Shown one piece after another: positions 35,418-44,039 of a DNA stretch of 64,000 bases. Under the pieces are notes generated by a model, which worked only from the letters and a program-made list of their open reading frames with translations, did no database searches and was not told the origin of the DNA. Location: positions 2,542,001-2,606,000 of the forward strand of contig NZ_CP042476.1 in the NCBI RefSeq assembly GCF_007993795.1, given 5' to 3'. The position numbers were made by a program, and so were the translations under genes. The stretch comes from Antarcticibacterium arcticum. GTDB lineage: Bacteria > Bacteroidota > Bacteroidia > Flavobacteriales > Flavobacteriaceae. Position 1 is the stretch's first letter. Each line of letters starts with the position of its first letter.

Positions 35418-35491
35418 AAAAAACTAAAAATCTTGGGTTACCCTTACCAGAAACCCCGAAGTTAAATTTTTAAAATTAAATTAATTATTAA

Positions 35492-36784
35492 ATGAAATAC
35501 GATCCAATAGACAAGAAATTATATATAAAAAACCGCAAGAATTTTGCTGCTCAAATGAAACCAAAGAGCCTTGCGGTTTTTAATTCCAATGATATTTACC
35601 CCATTGGGGCCGATAGTACAATGCCATTTCAACAGGCACGGGATATTTTCTATTTAAGCGGGGTAGACCAGGAAGCCAGTATACTTGTGCTTTTTCCCGA
35701 TGCTCCTCTTGAAAAACACCGGGAAATTTTATTCCTTACCGAAACCGATGAACATATAGCGGTTTGGGAAGGGGAGAAACTCACCAAGGAGAAAGCTTTT
35801 GAAACCAGCGGCATTAAAACCGTTTATTGGTTAAAAGAATTTGAAAAAGTATTCTTTGAACTAATGACCCAAAGCGAGACCATTTATTTCAATACCAACG
35901 AACATTACAGGGCCAAGATCGAAACCCAAACCCGGGAAGCAAGATTTATTGAATGGTGCCTTAAAAAATATCCCGCTCATCAGGTGGCCAAGAGCAATCC
36001 CATACTTCAAAAATTACGATCTGTTAAAGACAAGATAGAACTCGATCTATTGCAGCACGCTTGTGATATTACTGAAAAAGGTTTCAGGCGAATTCTAAAT
36101 TTTGTAAAACCAGGCGTTTGGGAGTTTAACATCGAGGCAGAATTCATGCACGAGTTTCTCAATAACCGTTCAAAAGGTTTTGCCTACACCCCAATTATTG
36201 CCAGCGGAAACAATGCCAATGTGTTGCATTATATTGAAAACAACCAGCAATGTAAAGCAGGAGACCTCATTCTTATAGATGCCGGTGCAGAGTATGCCAA
36301 TTATTCCAGCGATATGTCGCGAACAATTCCCGTTTCAGGGAAATTCAGCAAAAGACAAAAAGATGTGTATAATGCTGTAAACAGGGTAAAAGAAGAAGCT
36401 ACCAAAATGCTTGTCCCCGGAACTATGTGGGCGCAGTATCATATTGAGGTAGGAAAATTAATGACTTCAGAATTGCTGGGACTTAAACTTTTGGATAAGG
36501 CCGATGTTAAGAATGAAGATCCTGACTGGCCGGCTTATAAAAAGTATTTCATGCACGGGACATCCCATCACATAGGGCTGGACACTCATGATTACGGGAT
36601 CCTTACCCAACCAATGGAAGTCAATCAGGTTTTTACGGTAGAGCCCGGAATCTATATCCCTGCGGAAGGTTTTGGAATTCGCCTGGAAGATGATGTGGTC
36701 ATTCAGAAAAAAGGAGAGCCCTTCAATTTAATGCGCAATATTCCTATTGAAGCCGACGAGATCGAAGATTTGATGAATTCCTAG
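35492..36784 (+). CDS. pepP: Aminopeptidase P family metallopeptidase
   Basis: This 430-residue enzyme removes N-terminal residues preceding proline. The N-terminal domain (1-165) includes AVFNSNDIYPIGADSTMPFQQARDIFYLSG. The pita-bread domain carries the five metal ligands: Asp and Asp in LIDAGAEYANYSSDMSRT (about 258-275), His in HGTSHHIGLD (about 352), Glu in TVEPGIYI and Glu in GFGIRLEDDVV. Length matches PepP (about 430-440). It is monocistronic, with a shared terminator after the stop. Confidence 0.95.
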   Translation: MKYDPIDKKLYIKNRKNFAAQMKPKSLAVFNSNDIYPIGADSTMPFQQARDIFYLSGVDQEASILVLFPDAPLEKHREILFLTETDEHIAVWEGEKLTKEKAFETSGIKTVYWLKEFEKVFFELMTQSETIYFNTNEHYRAKIETQTREARFIEWCLKKYPAHQVAKSNPILQKLRSVKDKIELDLLQHACDITEKGFRRILNFVKPGVWEFNIEAEFMHEFLNNRSKGFAYTPIIASGNNANVLHYIENNQQCKAGDLILIDAGAEYANYSSDMSRTIPVSGKFSKRQKDVYNAVNRVKEEATKMLVPGTMWAQYHIEVGKLMTSELLGLKLLDKADVKNEDPDWPAYKKYFMHGTSHHIGLDTHDYGILTQPMEVNQVFTVEPGIYIPAEGFGIRLEDDVVIQKKGEPFNLMRNIPIEADEIEDLMNS

Positions 36785-36807
36785 CTTCTACTGAAGCAAT
36801 AAAATTT

Positions 36808-36840
36808 AAAACCTCACTTTTAACCGAAGTGAGGTTTTTA
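36808..36840. terminator. Bidirectional terminator between pepP and brnQ
   Basis: A perfect 12-bp stem AAAACCTCACTT/AAGTGAGGTTTT with loop TTAACCG has an A-rich left side and a T-rich right side. It can serve both converging genes. Confidence 0.87.
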
Positions 36841-36848
36841 CATTTAAT

Positions 36849-38141
36849 CTATAATATATTAGCCGAAGGAACTGTTCCGGATAGTCTTTCATAAAACACC
36901 GCAAATACAAAAGTGGCCAAGGCAGGTAAAACCCACGCCAACCCATATGTGGCCAGAGGTATGTGATCCAGAAGGTCCTTAAATAATTGAGGGGCGAGAA
37001 CATATTGCAGGGCATCGGGAAGACTGAAAATTATAGTTACAATTACCACTGCTCTCATAATCAATGTTGATCTAAATGTTTCAGGCAGAACATTTAGGAC
37101 TATTAATATAATAGTAAGGGGATAAATAAGCATTAGAACCGGTAGGGCGATCTCGATAATGGTATTTACTGTAAGTGCTCCCAAACCAATCCCGGCAAGA
37201 CATCCCAGGAGAACTGTAATGGGATAAGTATAAGGCCGTTTAATCCTTTCAGCCATAAAATCGGCAGTTCCAGTAATGATCCCTACTGCGGTGGTAAAAC
37301 AGGCCAGCGCCAATAAAACTGCGAGGGCTGTTTGCGCCAAAGAACCAAGATTTAGAAGGCTTATCCCGGAAAGCAGTTGTGTTCGGGTAACGCTAGGTAG
37401 AAACTCGGAACTAACTATAGCTCCGTTATAAATTAGGCCTCCGTAAACAATCAATAACCCCAGCGCAGTAACAATGGCGGCAGAAAAAATTATTTTTCTT
37501 ATCTCCGGCGGGGAGGAAAAACCTTTCAGCTTAACAGAAATAATGATCACACCTCCAACAACCATTGCTGCTATGGCATCAAAGGTTTGATAGCCTTCAA
37601 AAAATCCATATAGTACTGGAAGTGTAGTAATGGAATTGCCTGTTGGTTTATTTTCAGAAAATATTCCTGTAATTATAATTGCTAAAAGCAGTAATAAAAT
37701 GGCCGGGGTAAGATATTTTCCAATATTATTAATCACAGTGCTGCGTTTTATTACAAAAAGGAACACAAGGGAGAAATAGAGGATGCTCGTGGTTAGGGCA
37801 CTTATGTCAAAAAATGGTTGTACGGCAATCTCATGAGTTACCGCTGCAGTTCTGGGCGCGGGAAGAGTGACAGAGATAAGATATATGAGTAAGCAATAAA
37901 TAAGACTGAATAATGGCGAGACTTTATCGCTAAAATTGAAAATACTTCCCTGTAACCGGGCATGCGCAAATATTCCTAAAAGCGGAAGTCCTACGGCAGA
38001 GATTACAAATCCTATAGCCACCAGGTACCATTGGGTTCCTGCAAAAAATCCCAGGAAAGGCGGTAATATTAAATTTCCGGCCCCAAAGAACAAAGCAAAT
38101 AAGGCAAACCCAACAATTAATGATTCCTTTGTAAATTTCAT
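36849..38141 (-). CDS. brnQ: Branched-chain amino acid:cation symporter
   Basis: The 430-residue protein has about twelve membrane helices and is an LIV-type inner membrane transporter for Leu, Ile and Val. The N-terminus FALFALFFGAGNLILPPFLG (about 12-31) is the family signature. GYQTFDAIAAMVVGGVI and ALACFTTAVGIITGTADF match further conserved blocks. It faces the alpha/beta hydrolase gene, divergent, with 15 bp between start codons. Confidence 0.95.
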   Translation of the reverse strand: MKFTKESLIVGFALFALFFGAGNLILPPFLGFFAGTQWYLVAIGFVISAVGLPLLGIFAHARLQGSIFNFSDKVSPLFSLIYCLLIYLISVTLPAPRTAAVTHEIAVQPFFDISALTTSILYFSLVFLFVIKRSTVINNIGKYLTPAILLLLLAIIITGIFSENKPTGNSITTLPVLYGFFEGYQTFDAIAAMVVGGVIIISVKLKGFSSPPEIRKIIFSAAIVTALGLLIVYGGLIYNGAIVSSEFLPSVTRTQLLSGISLLNLGSLAQTALAVLLALACFTTAVGIITGTADFMAERIKRPYTYPITVLLGCLAGIGLGALTVNTIIEIALPVLMLIYPLTIILIVLNVLPETFRSTLIMRAVVIVTIIFSLPDALQYVLAPQLFKDLLDHIPLATYGLAWVLPALATFVFAVFYERLSGTVPSANIL

Positions 38142-38156
38142 TTAAATTAAAACGAT

Positions 38157-38927
38157 ATGAAGCTGCACTTTCGAAACACAGATATTTATTATACCGCCAA
38201 AGGTACCGGAAATCCGCTTGTGTTATTACACGGATTTTTGGAAAGCAGTAAAATTTGGGAGCCGTTTATGGAGGGATTGGCAAAAAAGCGACAGGTAATT
38301 TGTATTGATCTTCCGGGGCATGGAAAAACAGGAATAATAGAAGAAGTACATTCCATGGAGTTGATGGCCCAGGTGGTAAAAGGAGTATTAGATCATCTCG
38401 GGATTGACAAGGCTACTTTCGTGGGACATTCTATGGGAGGATATGTAAGCCTGGCATTTTTGGAACTAGATCCGCAAAGTACTGCCGGCCTGGTTTTAAT
38501 GAATTCAACACCGGAAGAGGATACCGCTGAAAAAAGGATAAATCGTGACCGTTCGGTTGCCGTGGTGGAAAGAAATAAAAAAGCCTATATAACTACGGCT
38601 ATTTCAGGACTGGTAACTCCTGCGAATAATCTCAGGTTCAAGGCGGAATTGGCCAATCTCAGGAGCATTGCAAATACATTTCCTACAGAAGGAATTACAG
38701 CCGCTTTGAAGGGTATGAAAATTCGTACAAATAAAAGAGAGGTTTTAACGAATTTTAAAAATTTCAAAGCCATCATTTCCGGAAAAAATGACCCGATAAT
38801 TCCGTACGATTCTATTGAAAAATTAGTAAAAGAATGTAATTGCCAATTTATTTCTATGCCGGATGGGCATTTATCCTATTTAGAAAATTATTCAGAAATC
38901 GATAAATTTGTGCATTTCATCGATTAA
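38157..38927 (+). CDS. Alpha/beta hydrolase
   Basis: The 256-residue enzyme has the usual alpha/beta fold with LVLLHGFLESSKIWEPF (oxyanion region, about 21-37) and nucleophile Ser92 in FVGHSMGGYVSLAF. The acid is probably Asp in ISGKNDPIIPYD (about 215) and the base His in MPDGHLSYLENYSE. The closest relatives by motif are BioH/MenH-like hydrolases, but the substrate cannot be read from sequence. Its start lies 15 bp from the divergent brnQ start. Confidence 0.9.
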   Translation: MKLHFRNTDIYYTAKGTGNPLVLLHGFLESSKIWEPFMEGLAKKRQVICIDLPGHGKTGIIEEVHSMELMAQVVKGVLDHLGIDKATFVGHSMGGYVSLAFLELDPQSTAGLVLMNSTPEEDTAEKRINRDRSVAVVERNKKAYITTAISGLVTPANNLRFKAELANLRSIANTFPTEGITAALKGMKIRTNKREVLTNFKNFKAIISGKNDPIIPYDSIEKLVKECNCQFISMPDGHLSYLENYSEIDKFVHFID

Positions 38928-38999
38928 TTATTACTTTTTATCGTTTATTTAACTTTTTTTTATAGTTTTATTTTTTAGAAATAAGGAAACCAACCCTTT

Positions 39000-39242
39000 A
39001 TGAGTAAAATAGTCCCCACACTAGCACAGGTTTATTGCAACTTTTTTGGACATGAATTTAAAGTTTCAAAAACCGTAACCAACCACATTCACGAATATAA
39101 ATGTGTACGTTGCAGAATGGAAATGACTGATACCGCCAATGGATTCTTAGCCAGACTTACCCCTAAATTTAAAGAAACTAATGAGTACCTGGCCCAAATT
39201 CATAAGAAAAGGAGACAGAGGAATTACGCAAGCGTCTCTTAA
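39000..39242 (+). CDS. Small conserved protein with a cysteine pair
   Basis: The 80-residue protein is probably real: it has a clean start, good codon use and the conserved-looking pattern VYCNFFGHEFKVSKTVTNHI followed by YKCVRCRMEMTDTANG. The Cys13, Cys35 and Cys38 residues with nearby His residues suggest a zinc ribbon with one ligand from the N-terminal part. I recall similar short proteins in Flavobacteriaceae but no assigned function. It converges on thiL, with stop codons overlapping by 4 bp. Confidence 0.7.
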   Translation: MSKIVPTLAQVYCNFFGHEFKVSKTVTNHIHEYKCVRCRMEMTDTANGFLARLTPKFKETNEYLAQIHKKRRQRNYASVS

Positions 39243-40291
39243 TTTTCCTTGTCCATTGCATTCCAGCCTTTGGCGATAAGCGGGATTTTTGTATTTCCGC
39301 GGGTGATCAAATGCATCCCTTCCCCGGCTTCGGTCATATGGCCAATTATTGAAAGATGTGGATTGGCCTTGATCTTAGGGAAATCCTCCTGAGAGACGGT
39401 GAATAGCAATTCATAATCTTCGCCACCGCTCAATGCAATTGTAGTACTATCTACTTCAAATTCCTCACAGGCCGCAATTACCGTAGGGTCGAGAGGTATT
39501 TTATCTTCGTAAAGGTTTACTCCAACTCCCGAATTTTTGCAAAGGTGAATGACCTCTGAACTTAACCCGTCGCTTATATCAATCATAGAGGTGGGTTTCA
39601 CCTCCAGTTTTTTCAATAAAGGCGGAATATCTTTCCGGGCTTCAGGTTTCAACTGTCGTTCAATGAGATAGGTATATGCATCAAGATCCGGCTGGGAATT
39701 AGGGTTAACTTTAAACACTGCTTTTTCCCGCTCCAGGATTTGCAATCCCATATAAGCAGCCCCCAAATCGCCAGAAACCACCAGGAGGTCATTGGGTTTT
39801 GCACCACTGCGATAAACCACATCCTCTTTGGATGCCATTCCTAAAGCGGTAATACTTATTAAAAGACCTTTGGTAGAAGAGGTTGTATCGCCTCCTACCA
39901 CATCAACATTATATATTTTGGAAGCAGTTTCAATTCCAGCATACAATTCTTCAAGAGCCTCTACCGGAAACCTGTTAGATACTGCAATACTTACCGTTAT
40001 TTGTGTAGCTACCCCATTCATTGCGTAAACATCAGAAAGGTTCACCATTACCGCCTTATACCCCAAATGTTTTAATGGGGTATATGCCAGGTCAAAATGT
40101 ACGCCCTCTACAAGAAGATCTGTGGTAACCAGGATTTGTTTATCCTGAAAATCCATCACCGCGGCATCATCTCCAATTCCCTTCACCGTCGAGCTCAATT
40201 TTATATCCAGATTTTTGGTAAGCAAATCGATCAAACCAAATTCCCCTAATTCTGAAAGGTTTGTCCTGCTGTTTAGACTATCTTCTATCAT
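39239..40291 (-). CDS. thiL: Thiamine-monophosphate kinase
   Basis: ThiL phosphorylates thiamine monophosphate to the active diphosphate. From the ATG at 40291 it has 350 residues; the longer frame begins at a TTG that overlaps the promoter. GEFGLIDLL, VKGIGDDAAVMD (about 32-43) and LVEGVHFDL are ThiL motifs. VNLSDVYAMNG and VGGDTTSSTKGLLISITALG follow, and SGGEDYELLFTV is the C-terminal signature. It is divergent from the suf operon, although no link is implied. Confidence 0.97.
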   Translation of the reverse strand: MIEDSLNSRTNLSELGEFGLIDLLTKNLDIKLSSTVKGIGDDAAVMDFQDKQILVTTDLLVEGVHFDLAYTPLKHLGYKAVMVNLSDVYAMNGVATQITVSIAVSNRFPVEALEELYAGIETASKIYNVDVVGGDTTSSTKGLLISITALGMASKEDVVYRSGAKPNDLLVVSGDLGAAYMGLQILEREKAVFKVNPNSQPDLDAYTYLIERQLKPEARKDIPPLLKKLEVKPTSMIDISDGLSSEVIHLCKNSGVGVNLYEDKIPLDPTVIAACEEFEVDSTTIALSGGEDYELLFTVSQEDFPKIKANPHLSIIGHMTEAGEGMHLITRGNTKIPLIAKGWNAMDKEN

Positions 40292-40309
40292 GGTGCGTAT
40301 ATTATTTTG

Positions 40310-40317
40310 CAAAAATA
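40310..40317 (-). promoter_or_regulatory. Candidate -7 element for thiL
   Basis: Minus-strand TATTTTTG matches TAnnTTTG, 18 nt before the ATG at 40291. No -33 TTG at proper spacing. Confidence 0.45.
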
Positions 40318-40472
40318 ACAGATTATTATTTGACCTATGGAGTTTTAAGGAGTTTTATAAAATCCTCTGCACTTTCCTGCAAGTAAAATATAACCTGAAA
40401 ATGGATTGACAGGAGTTATCGCCGTATTCTTAAAACATATGTTTTGGCTATGGTAAACCGTTTGTTTTGTAG

Positions 40473-40480
40473 TATATTTG
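40473..40480 (+). promoter_or_regulatory. Candidate -7 element of the suf operon
   Basis: TATATTTG matches TAnnTTTG and lies 29 nt before the first suf gene. Nearby TTTG motifs at 40443 and 40461 are not at the usual distance. No Fur or IscR site is evident by eye. Confidence 0.5.
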
Positions 40481-40509
40481 TGCCCAATTTAGAATTAATC
40501 TTGTTAAGG

Positions 40510-40839
40510 ATGATAAAGGTAAGTGAAACCGCAAAAAAAAGGATTGCATTATTAATGAGCGATGAAGGCTATAATGCAACTACCGACTTTGTACGCGTTG
40601 GTGTAAAGAGCGGAGGGTGTTCGGGTTTATCTTATGAATTGAAATTTGATAAATCCCAAACTGAAACCGACAGGTTGTTTGAAGATAATGACATAAGGAT
40701 CGTAGTAGATAAGAAAAGTGTATTATACCTGGCTGGAACCATTCTCGAATACTCCGGCGGGTTAAATGGTAAGGGTTTTGTGTTCAATAATCCCAATGCC
40801 CAGCGTACGTGTGGTTGCGGGGAGAGTTTTTCGCTTTAA
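40510..40839 (+). CDS. sufA: A-type Fe-S carrier (SufA/IscA family)
   Basis: This 109-residue HesB-fold protein accepts and delivers Fe-S clusters. The three ligand cysteines are Cys37 (SGGCSGLSYEL) and Cys101 and Cys103 (RTCGCGESF). The ATG at 40510 gives the correct family start MIKVSETAKKRI; in-frame upstream codons are not conserved. It heads the suf operon, followed by an unrelated four-helix gene before sufB. Confidence 0.96.
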   Translation: MIKVSETAKKRIALLMSDEGYNATTDFVRVGVKSGGCSGLSYELKFDKSQTETDRLFEDNDIRIVVDKKSVLYLAGTILEYSGGLNGKGFVFNNPNAQRTCGCGESFSL

Positions 40840-40844
40840 AAAAA

Positions 40845-40868
40845 TAAAGAGTGAAAAAGGAAAAGAGC
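40845..40868 (+). repeat. Left imperfect inverted repeat beside the four-helix gene
   Basis: A purine-rich stretch (TAAAGAG-TG-AAAAAGGAAAAGAGC) is partly complementary in reverse to 41274-41297. The two bracket the 23S-IVP-like gene. Low complexity makes chance similarity possible. Confidence 0.4.
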
Positions 40869-40888
40869 TAAAAAGATAAAATTTTCAA

Positions 40889-41272
40889 ATGCACCAGAAA
40901 AAATCTTTCGAAGATTTGAAAGTCTATAATGATGCAATCGACCTAATTGTTCAGATTTACGCTCTGTTACAAGAACCACAGTTTAAAAAAGAATTCGGAT
41001 TATCTGACCAATTAAGAAGAGCAGCTCTTTCCATTTCAAATAATATAGCTGAAGGATTTGAACGGGAAACAGACAAAGAACTTATCAGATATCTATACTT
41101 TTCTAAAGGATCTGCAGGGGAAGTAAGGAATATATTAAATGTTATAAAGGCGATTGATTTTATAAATGAAGATGAATATCAAGGATTAAGAGATAAAGTG
41201 ATGGATATTTCTAAGCAACTTTCAAATTTTATAAAGTATGTTGTGAAGAGAGATTTGGAAAAAGGTAAATAA
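40889..41272 (+). CDS. Four-helix bundle protein (23S rRNA IVP/Avd-like)
   Basis: The 127-residue protein matches the S23/IVP four-helix-bundle family: MHQKKSFEDLKVYNDAIDLIVQIYAL at the start, GLSDQLRRAALSISNNIAEGFERETDKELIRYLYFSKGSAGEVRNIL in the middle (about 38-85), and a basic C-terminus. Relatives are encoded in 23S rRNA intervening sequences, as the accessory Avd of diversity-generating retroelements, and as stand-alone genes in Bacteroidota. It sits between sufA and sufB, 49 and 45 bp away, and has no evident link to Fe-S assembly. Flanking sequences form an imperfect inverted repeat. It may be a small transferable element. Confidence 0.92.
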   Translation: MHQKKSFEDLKVYNDAIDLIVQIYALLQEPQFKKEFGLSDQLRRAALSISNNIAEGFERETDKELIRYLYFSKGSAGEVRNILNVIKAIDFINEDEYQGLRDKVMDISKQLSNFIKYVVKRDLEKGK

Positions 41273-41273
41273 A

Positions 41274-41297
41274 CTTTTTCCCTCATTGCCTCTTTAA
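41274..41297 (+). repeat. Right imperfect inverted repeat beside the four-helix gene
   Basis: A pyrimidine-rich stretch (CTTTTTCCCTCATTG-CCTCTTTA) whose reverse complement resembles 40845-40868, best at TAAAGAG. It ends 20 bp before the sufB ATG. Confidence 0.4.
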
Positions 41298-41317
41298 CTG
41301 TTTAACTTAATGCAAAA

Positions 41318-42763
41318 ATGGCATATACAGAAGACGATTTAAAAAAAGAGCTCGAAACCAAGGAATATGAATACGGGTTTTATACCGATATTGAATCGGA
41401 TACCTTCCCTATTGGATTAAACGAGGATGTAGTTAGGGCAATTTCACTTAAGAAAGAAGAACCGGAGTGGATGACGGAGTGGCGAATTGAAGCCTATAGA
41501 GCATGGGTTGATATGATTGAACCGGACTGGGCAAATGTAAATTATGTAAAACCAGATTTTCAGGCAATTTCATATTACTCGGCTCCCAATAAAAAACCCA
41601 AATACGACAGTTTGGATGAAGTTGACCCCGAATTGAGGGCCACCTTTGAAAAACTGGGTATCTCTATGGATGAGCAAAAAATGCTTGCGGGAGTTGCTGT
41701 AGATGTTGTTATGGATTCTGTATCTGTAGCTACAACCTTTAAAAAAACACTGGGAGAAAAGGGAATAATTTTCTGCTCTATTTCTGAAGCAATAAGGGAA
41801 TATCCTGAATTGGTGAAAAAATATATAGGATCTGTAGTTCCCCAAAAGGACAATTTCTATGCGGCCCTAAATTCGGCCGTATTCAGTGATGGGTCATTTT
41901 GTTATATCCCAAAAGGAGTTCGCTGCCCAATGGAGCTTTCCACCTATTTCAGAATAAACCAGGCAGGAACAGGACAATTTGAAAGAACCCTGGTAATAGC
42001 AGATGAAGGTAGCTATGTGAGCTATCTTGAGGGTTGTACCGCACCTTCGCGTGATGAGAACCAGCTGCACGCAGCGGTAGTGGAATTGATCGCGCTTGAT
42101 GACGCAGAGATCAAATATTCTACGGTTCAAAACTGGTTTCCCGGGAATAAAGAAGGAAAAGGCGGAGTTTATAATTTTGTTACCAAACGCGGAATTTGCG
42201 AAAAGAATGCAAAGATCTCCTGGACACAGGTGGAAACAGGATCGGCCATTACGTGGAAGTACCCTTCCTGCATTTTAAAAGGTGACAATTCTATAGGGGA
42301 ATTTTATTCTATTGCGGTGACCAATAATTTCCAGCAGGCAGATACAGGTACAAAAATGATCCATTTAGGGAAAAACACCAAAAGCACTATCATTTCCAAA
42401 GGTATCTCTGCAGGGCAATCTCAAAATTCCTACCGTGGTCTTGTGCAGGTGAACAGCAGGGCTACAAATGCCAGGAATTTCTCCCAATGTGATTCCCTGC
42501 TAATGGGCAATAAATGTGGTGCGCACACCTTCCCTTACATTGAGGTAAAGAATAAAACCGCCATTGTAGAACACGAGGCCACCACCAGTAAAATTGGGGA
42601 AGACCAGATATTCTACTGTAACCAACGCGGAATCCCTACTGAGAAAGCCATAGCTTTAATAGTAAATGGTTTTAGTAAAGAAGTCCTTAACAAGCTTCCT
42701 ATGGAATTCGCGGTTGAAGCGCAAAAGCTTCTCGAAATTTCCCTGGAAGGATCTGTAGGATAA
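41318..42763 (+). CDS. sufB: Fe-S cluster assembly scaffold SufB
   Basis: SufB is the scaffold of the SufBC2D complex. The 481-residue product has the long N-terminal region and beta-helix core, with GVRCPMELSTYFRINQAGTGQFERTLVIADEGSYVSYLEGC (about 200-240) and NARNFSQCDSLLMGNKCGAHTFPYIEVKN. The cysteine used for cluster assembly lies in the conserved SLLMG-KCGAHTFP block. Length fits the family (about 480). It is followed by a small lipoprotein gene and then sufC. Confidence 0.98.
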   Translation: MAYTEDDLKKELETKEYEYGFYTDIESDTFPIGLNEDVVRAISLKKEEPEWMTEWRIEAYRAWVDMIEPDWANVNYVKPDFQAISYYSAPNKKPKYDSLDEVDPELRATFEKLGISMDEQKMLAGVAVDVVMDSVSVATTFKKTLGEKGIIFCSISEAIREYPELVKKYIGSVVPQKDNFYAALNSAVFSDGSFCYIPKGVRCPMELSTYFRINQAGTGQFERTLVIADEGSYVSYLEGCTAPSRDENQLHAAVVELIALDDAEIKYSTVQNWFPGNKEGKGGVYNFVTKRGICEKNAKISWTQVETGSAITWKYPSCILKGDNSIGEFYSIAVTNNFQQADTGTKMIHLGKNTKSTIISKGISAGQSQNSYRGLVQVNSRATNARNFSQCDSLLMGNKCGAHTFPYIEVKNKTAIVEHEATTSKIGEDQIFYCNQRGIPTEKAIALIVNGFSKEVLNKLPMEFAVEAQKLLEISLEGSVG

Positions 42764-42783
42764 TGAAATTTGAAGATTAGGTG

Positions 42784-43170
42784 ATGAAAAGATTTATTTT
42801 CATATTCATAGTTGCTTTTTTGATCTCGGGTTGTGAGAATGACGGGGGCAATACACCAGAACCCCAGAAAATCCTCACCTCACAGGATAGCATTCTTTCT
42901 TATAAAGGAAGTTTTATCATGGCCGGAAATGCCGCGGTGCTTAAAGGTGATAAGTTCATTTTCAAGGTGAAAATGGATTCGGTAGCCTTGATACTTAAAG
43001 ACAGTATGGGTAATTATGAAACTAAAAACCAATCTGTGATCCCGGTCGAGATCAAAGGAAAAGTGATAGATAATCCTGAACCAATGGGATATTCACACTT
43101 AATAGAGATAAAAGAGATTATCAAAATCCTTGCTGAAAGAAGGGAAAATAATTTAAATGAACAGAATTAA
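42784..43170 (+). CDS. Small lipoprotein of unknown function inside the suf operon
   Basis: The 128-residue product (ATG at 42784; a GTG lies just upstream) begins MKRFIFIFIVAFLISGC, a lipoprotein signal with Cys at about residue 17, followed by ENDGGN. The mature part is beta-rich (ILTSQDSILSYKGSFIMAGNAAVL) with no recognised domain. It lies 20 bp after sufB and 37 bp before sufC, co-directional and presumably co-transcribed. Its placement inside a cytoplasmic assembly pathway is odd; an envelope role tied to iron or redox stress is only a guess. Confidence 0.75.
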   Translation: MKRFIFIFIVAFLISGCENDGGNTPEPQKILTSQDSILSYKGSFIMAGNAAVLKGDKFIFKVKMDSVALILKDSMGNYETKNQSVIPVEIKGKVIDNPEPMGYSHLIEIKEIIKILAERRENNLNEQN

Positions 43171-43207
43171 ATAATATCCGGGAGAACCGGATACATATTC
43201 AATATAT

Positions 43208-43957
43208 ATGCTTAAAATAAAGAATTTACACGCAGCTATAGAAGGAAAAGAGATCCTCAAAGGGATAAATCTTGAGATCAACCCCGGTGAGGTTCATGCT
43301 ATCATGGGACCAAACGGGTCCGGAAAAAGTACTTTATCCTCGGTAATTGCCGGGAAAGAGGAATTTGAAATGACCGCAGGGGAGATAATTTTTCAGAATG
43401 AAGATCTTACGGATCTGGATCCTGAGGAACGCGCTCACAAGGGAATTTTCCTTTCATTCCAATATCCGGTGGAGATACCTGGGGTATCGGTAACCAATTT
43501 CATGAAAGCTTCTATCAACGCTCACAGGAAATCACAGGGTCTGGATGATATGCCTGCCAATGAAATGCTGAAATTGATTCGGGAGAAATCTGAATTACTG
43601 GAAATTGACCGTAAATTTTTATCGCGATCACTTAACCAGGGCTTTTCCGGGGGTGAGAAAAAAAGGAACGAAATCTTCCAGATGGCTATGCTAAATCCTA
43701 AACTCGCAATTCTTGATGAGACAGATTCAGGTCTTGATATTGATGCCTTAAAGGTTGTTGCGAACGGGGTTAATAAATTAAGAAGCAGTGAGAATGCCGT
43801 ATTGCTTATTACCCACTACCAACGCCTATTGGATTATATAGTACCTGATGTTGTGCATGTTATGGTTGATGGAAAGATCGTGAAGTCCGGTCCTAAGGAA
43901 TTGGCTTATGAGCTGGAAGAAAAAGGTTATGATTGGTTAAAGCCGGAGCAGGTATAA
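43208..43957 (+). CDS. sufC: Fe-S assembly ATPase SufC
   Basis: SufC is the ABC-type ATPase of the SufBCD complex. The 249-residue protein has Walker A GPNGSGKS at 34-41, the ABC signature QGFSGGEKKRNEIFQMA (about 148-164), and Walker B LAILDETDSGLDIDAL. The signature insertion KKRNE is typical of SufC. It is followed by sufD after 82 bp. Confidence 0.98.
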   Translation: MLKIKNLHAAIEGKEILKGINLEINPGEVHAIMGPNGSGKSTLSSVIAGKEEFEMTAGEIIFQNEDLTDLDPEERAHKGIFLSFQYPVEIPGVSVTNFMKASINAHRKSQGLDDMPANEMLKLIREKSELLEIDRKFLSRSLNQGFSGGEKKRNEIFQMAMLNPKLAILDETDSGLDIDALKVVANGVNKLRSSENAVLLITHYQRLLDYIVPDVVHVMVDGKIVKSGPKELAYELEEKGYDWLKPEQV

Positions 43958-44039
43958 TCAATTGGATAAGGGCTTAGGTGAAAACCAGGATCCGTACCAA
44001 ATGTAATACCCTCCCGGGTGAACAAAATATGATTGCAAA

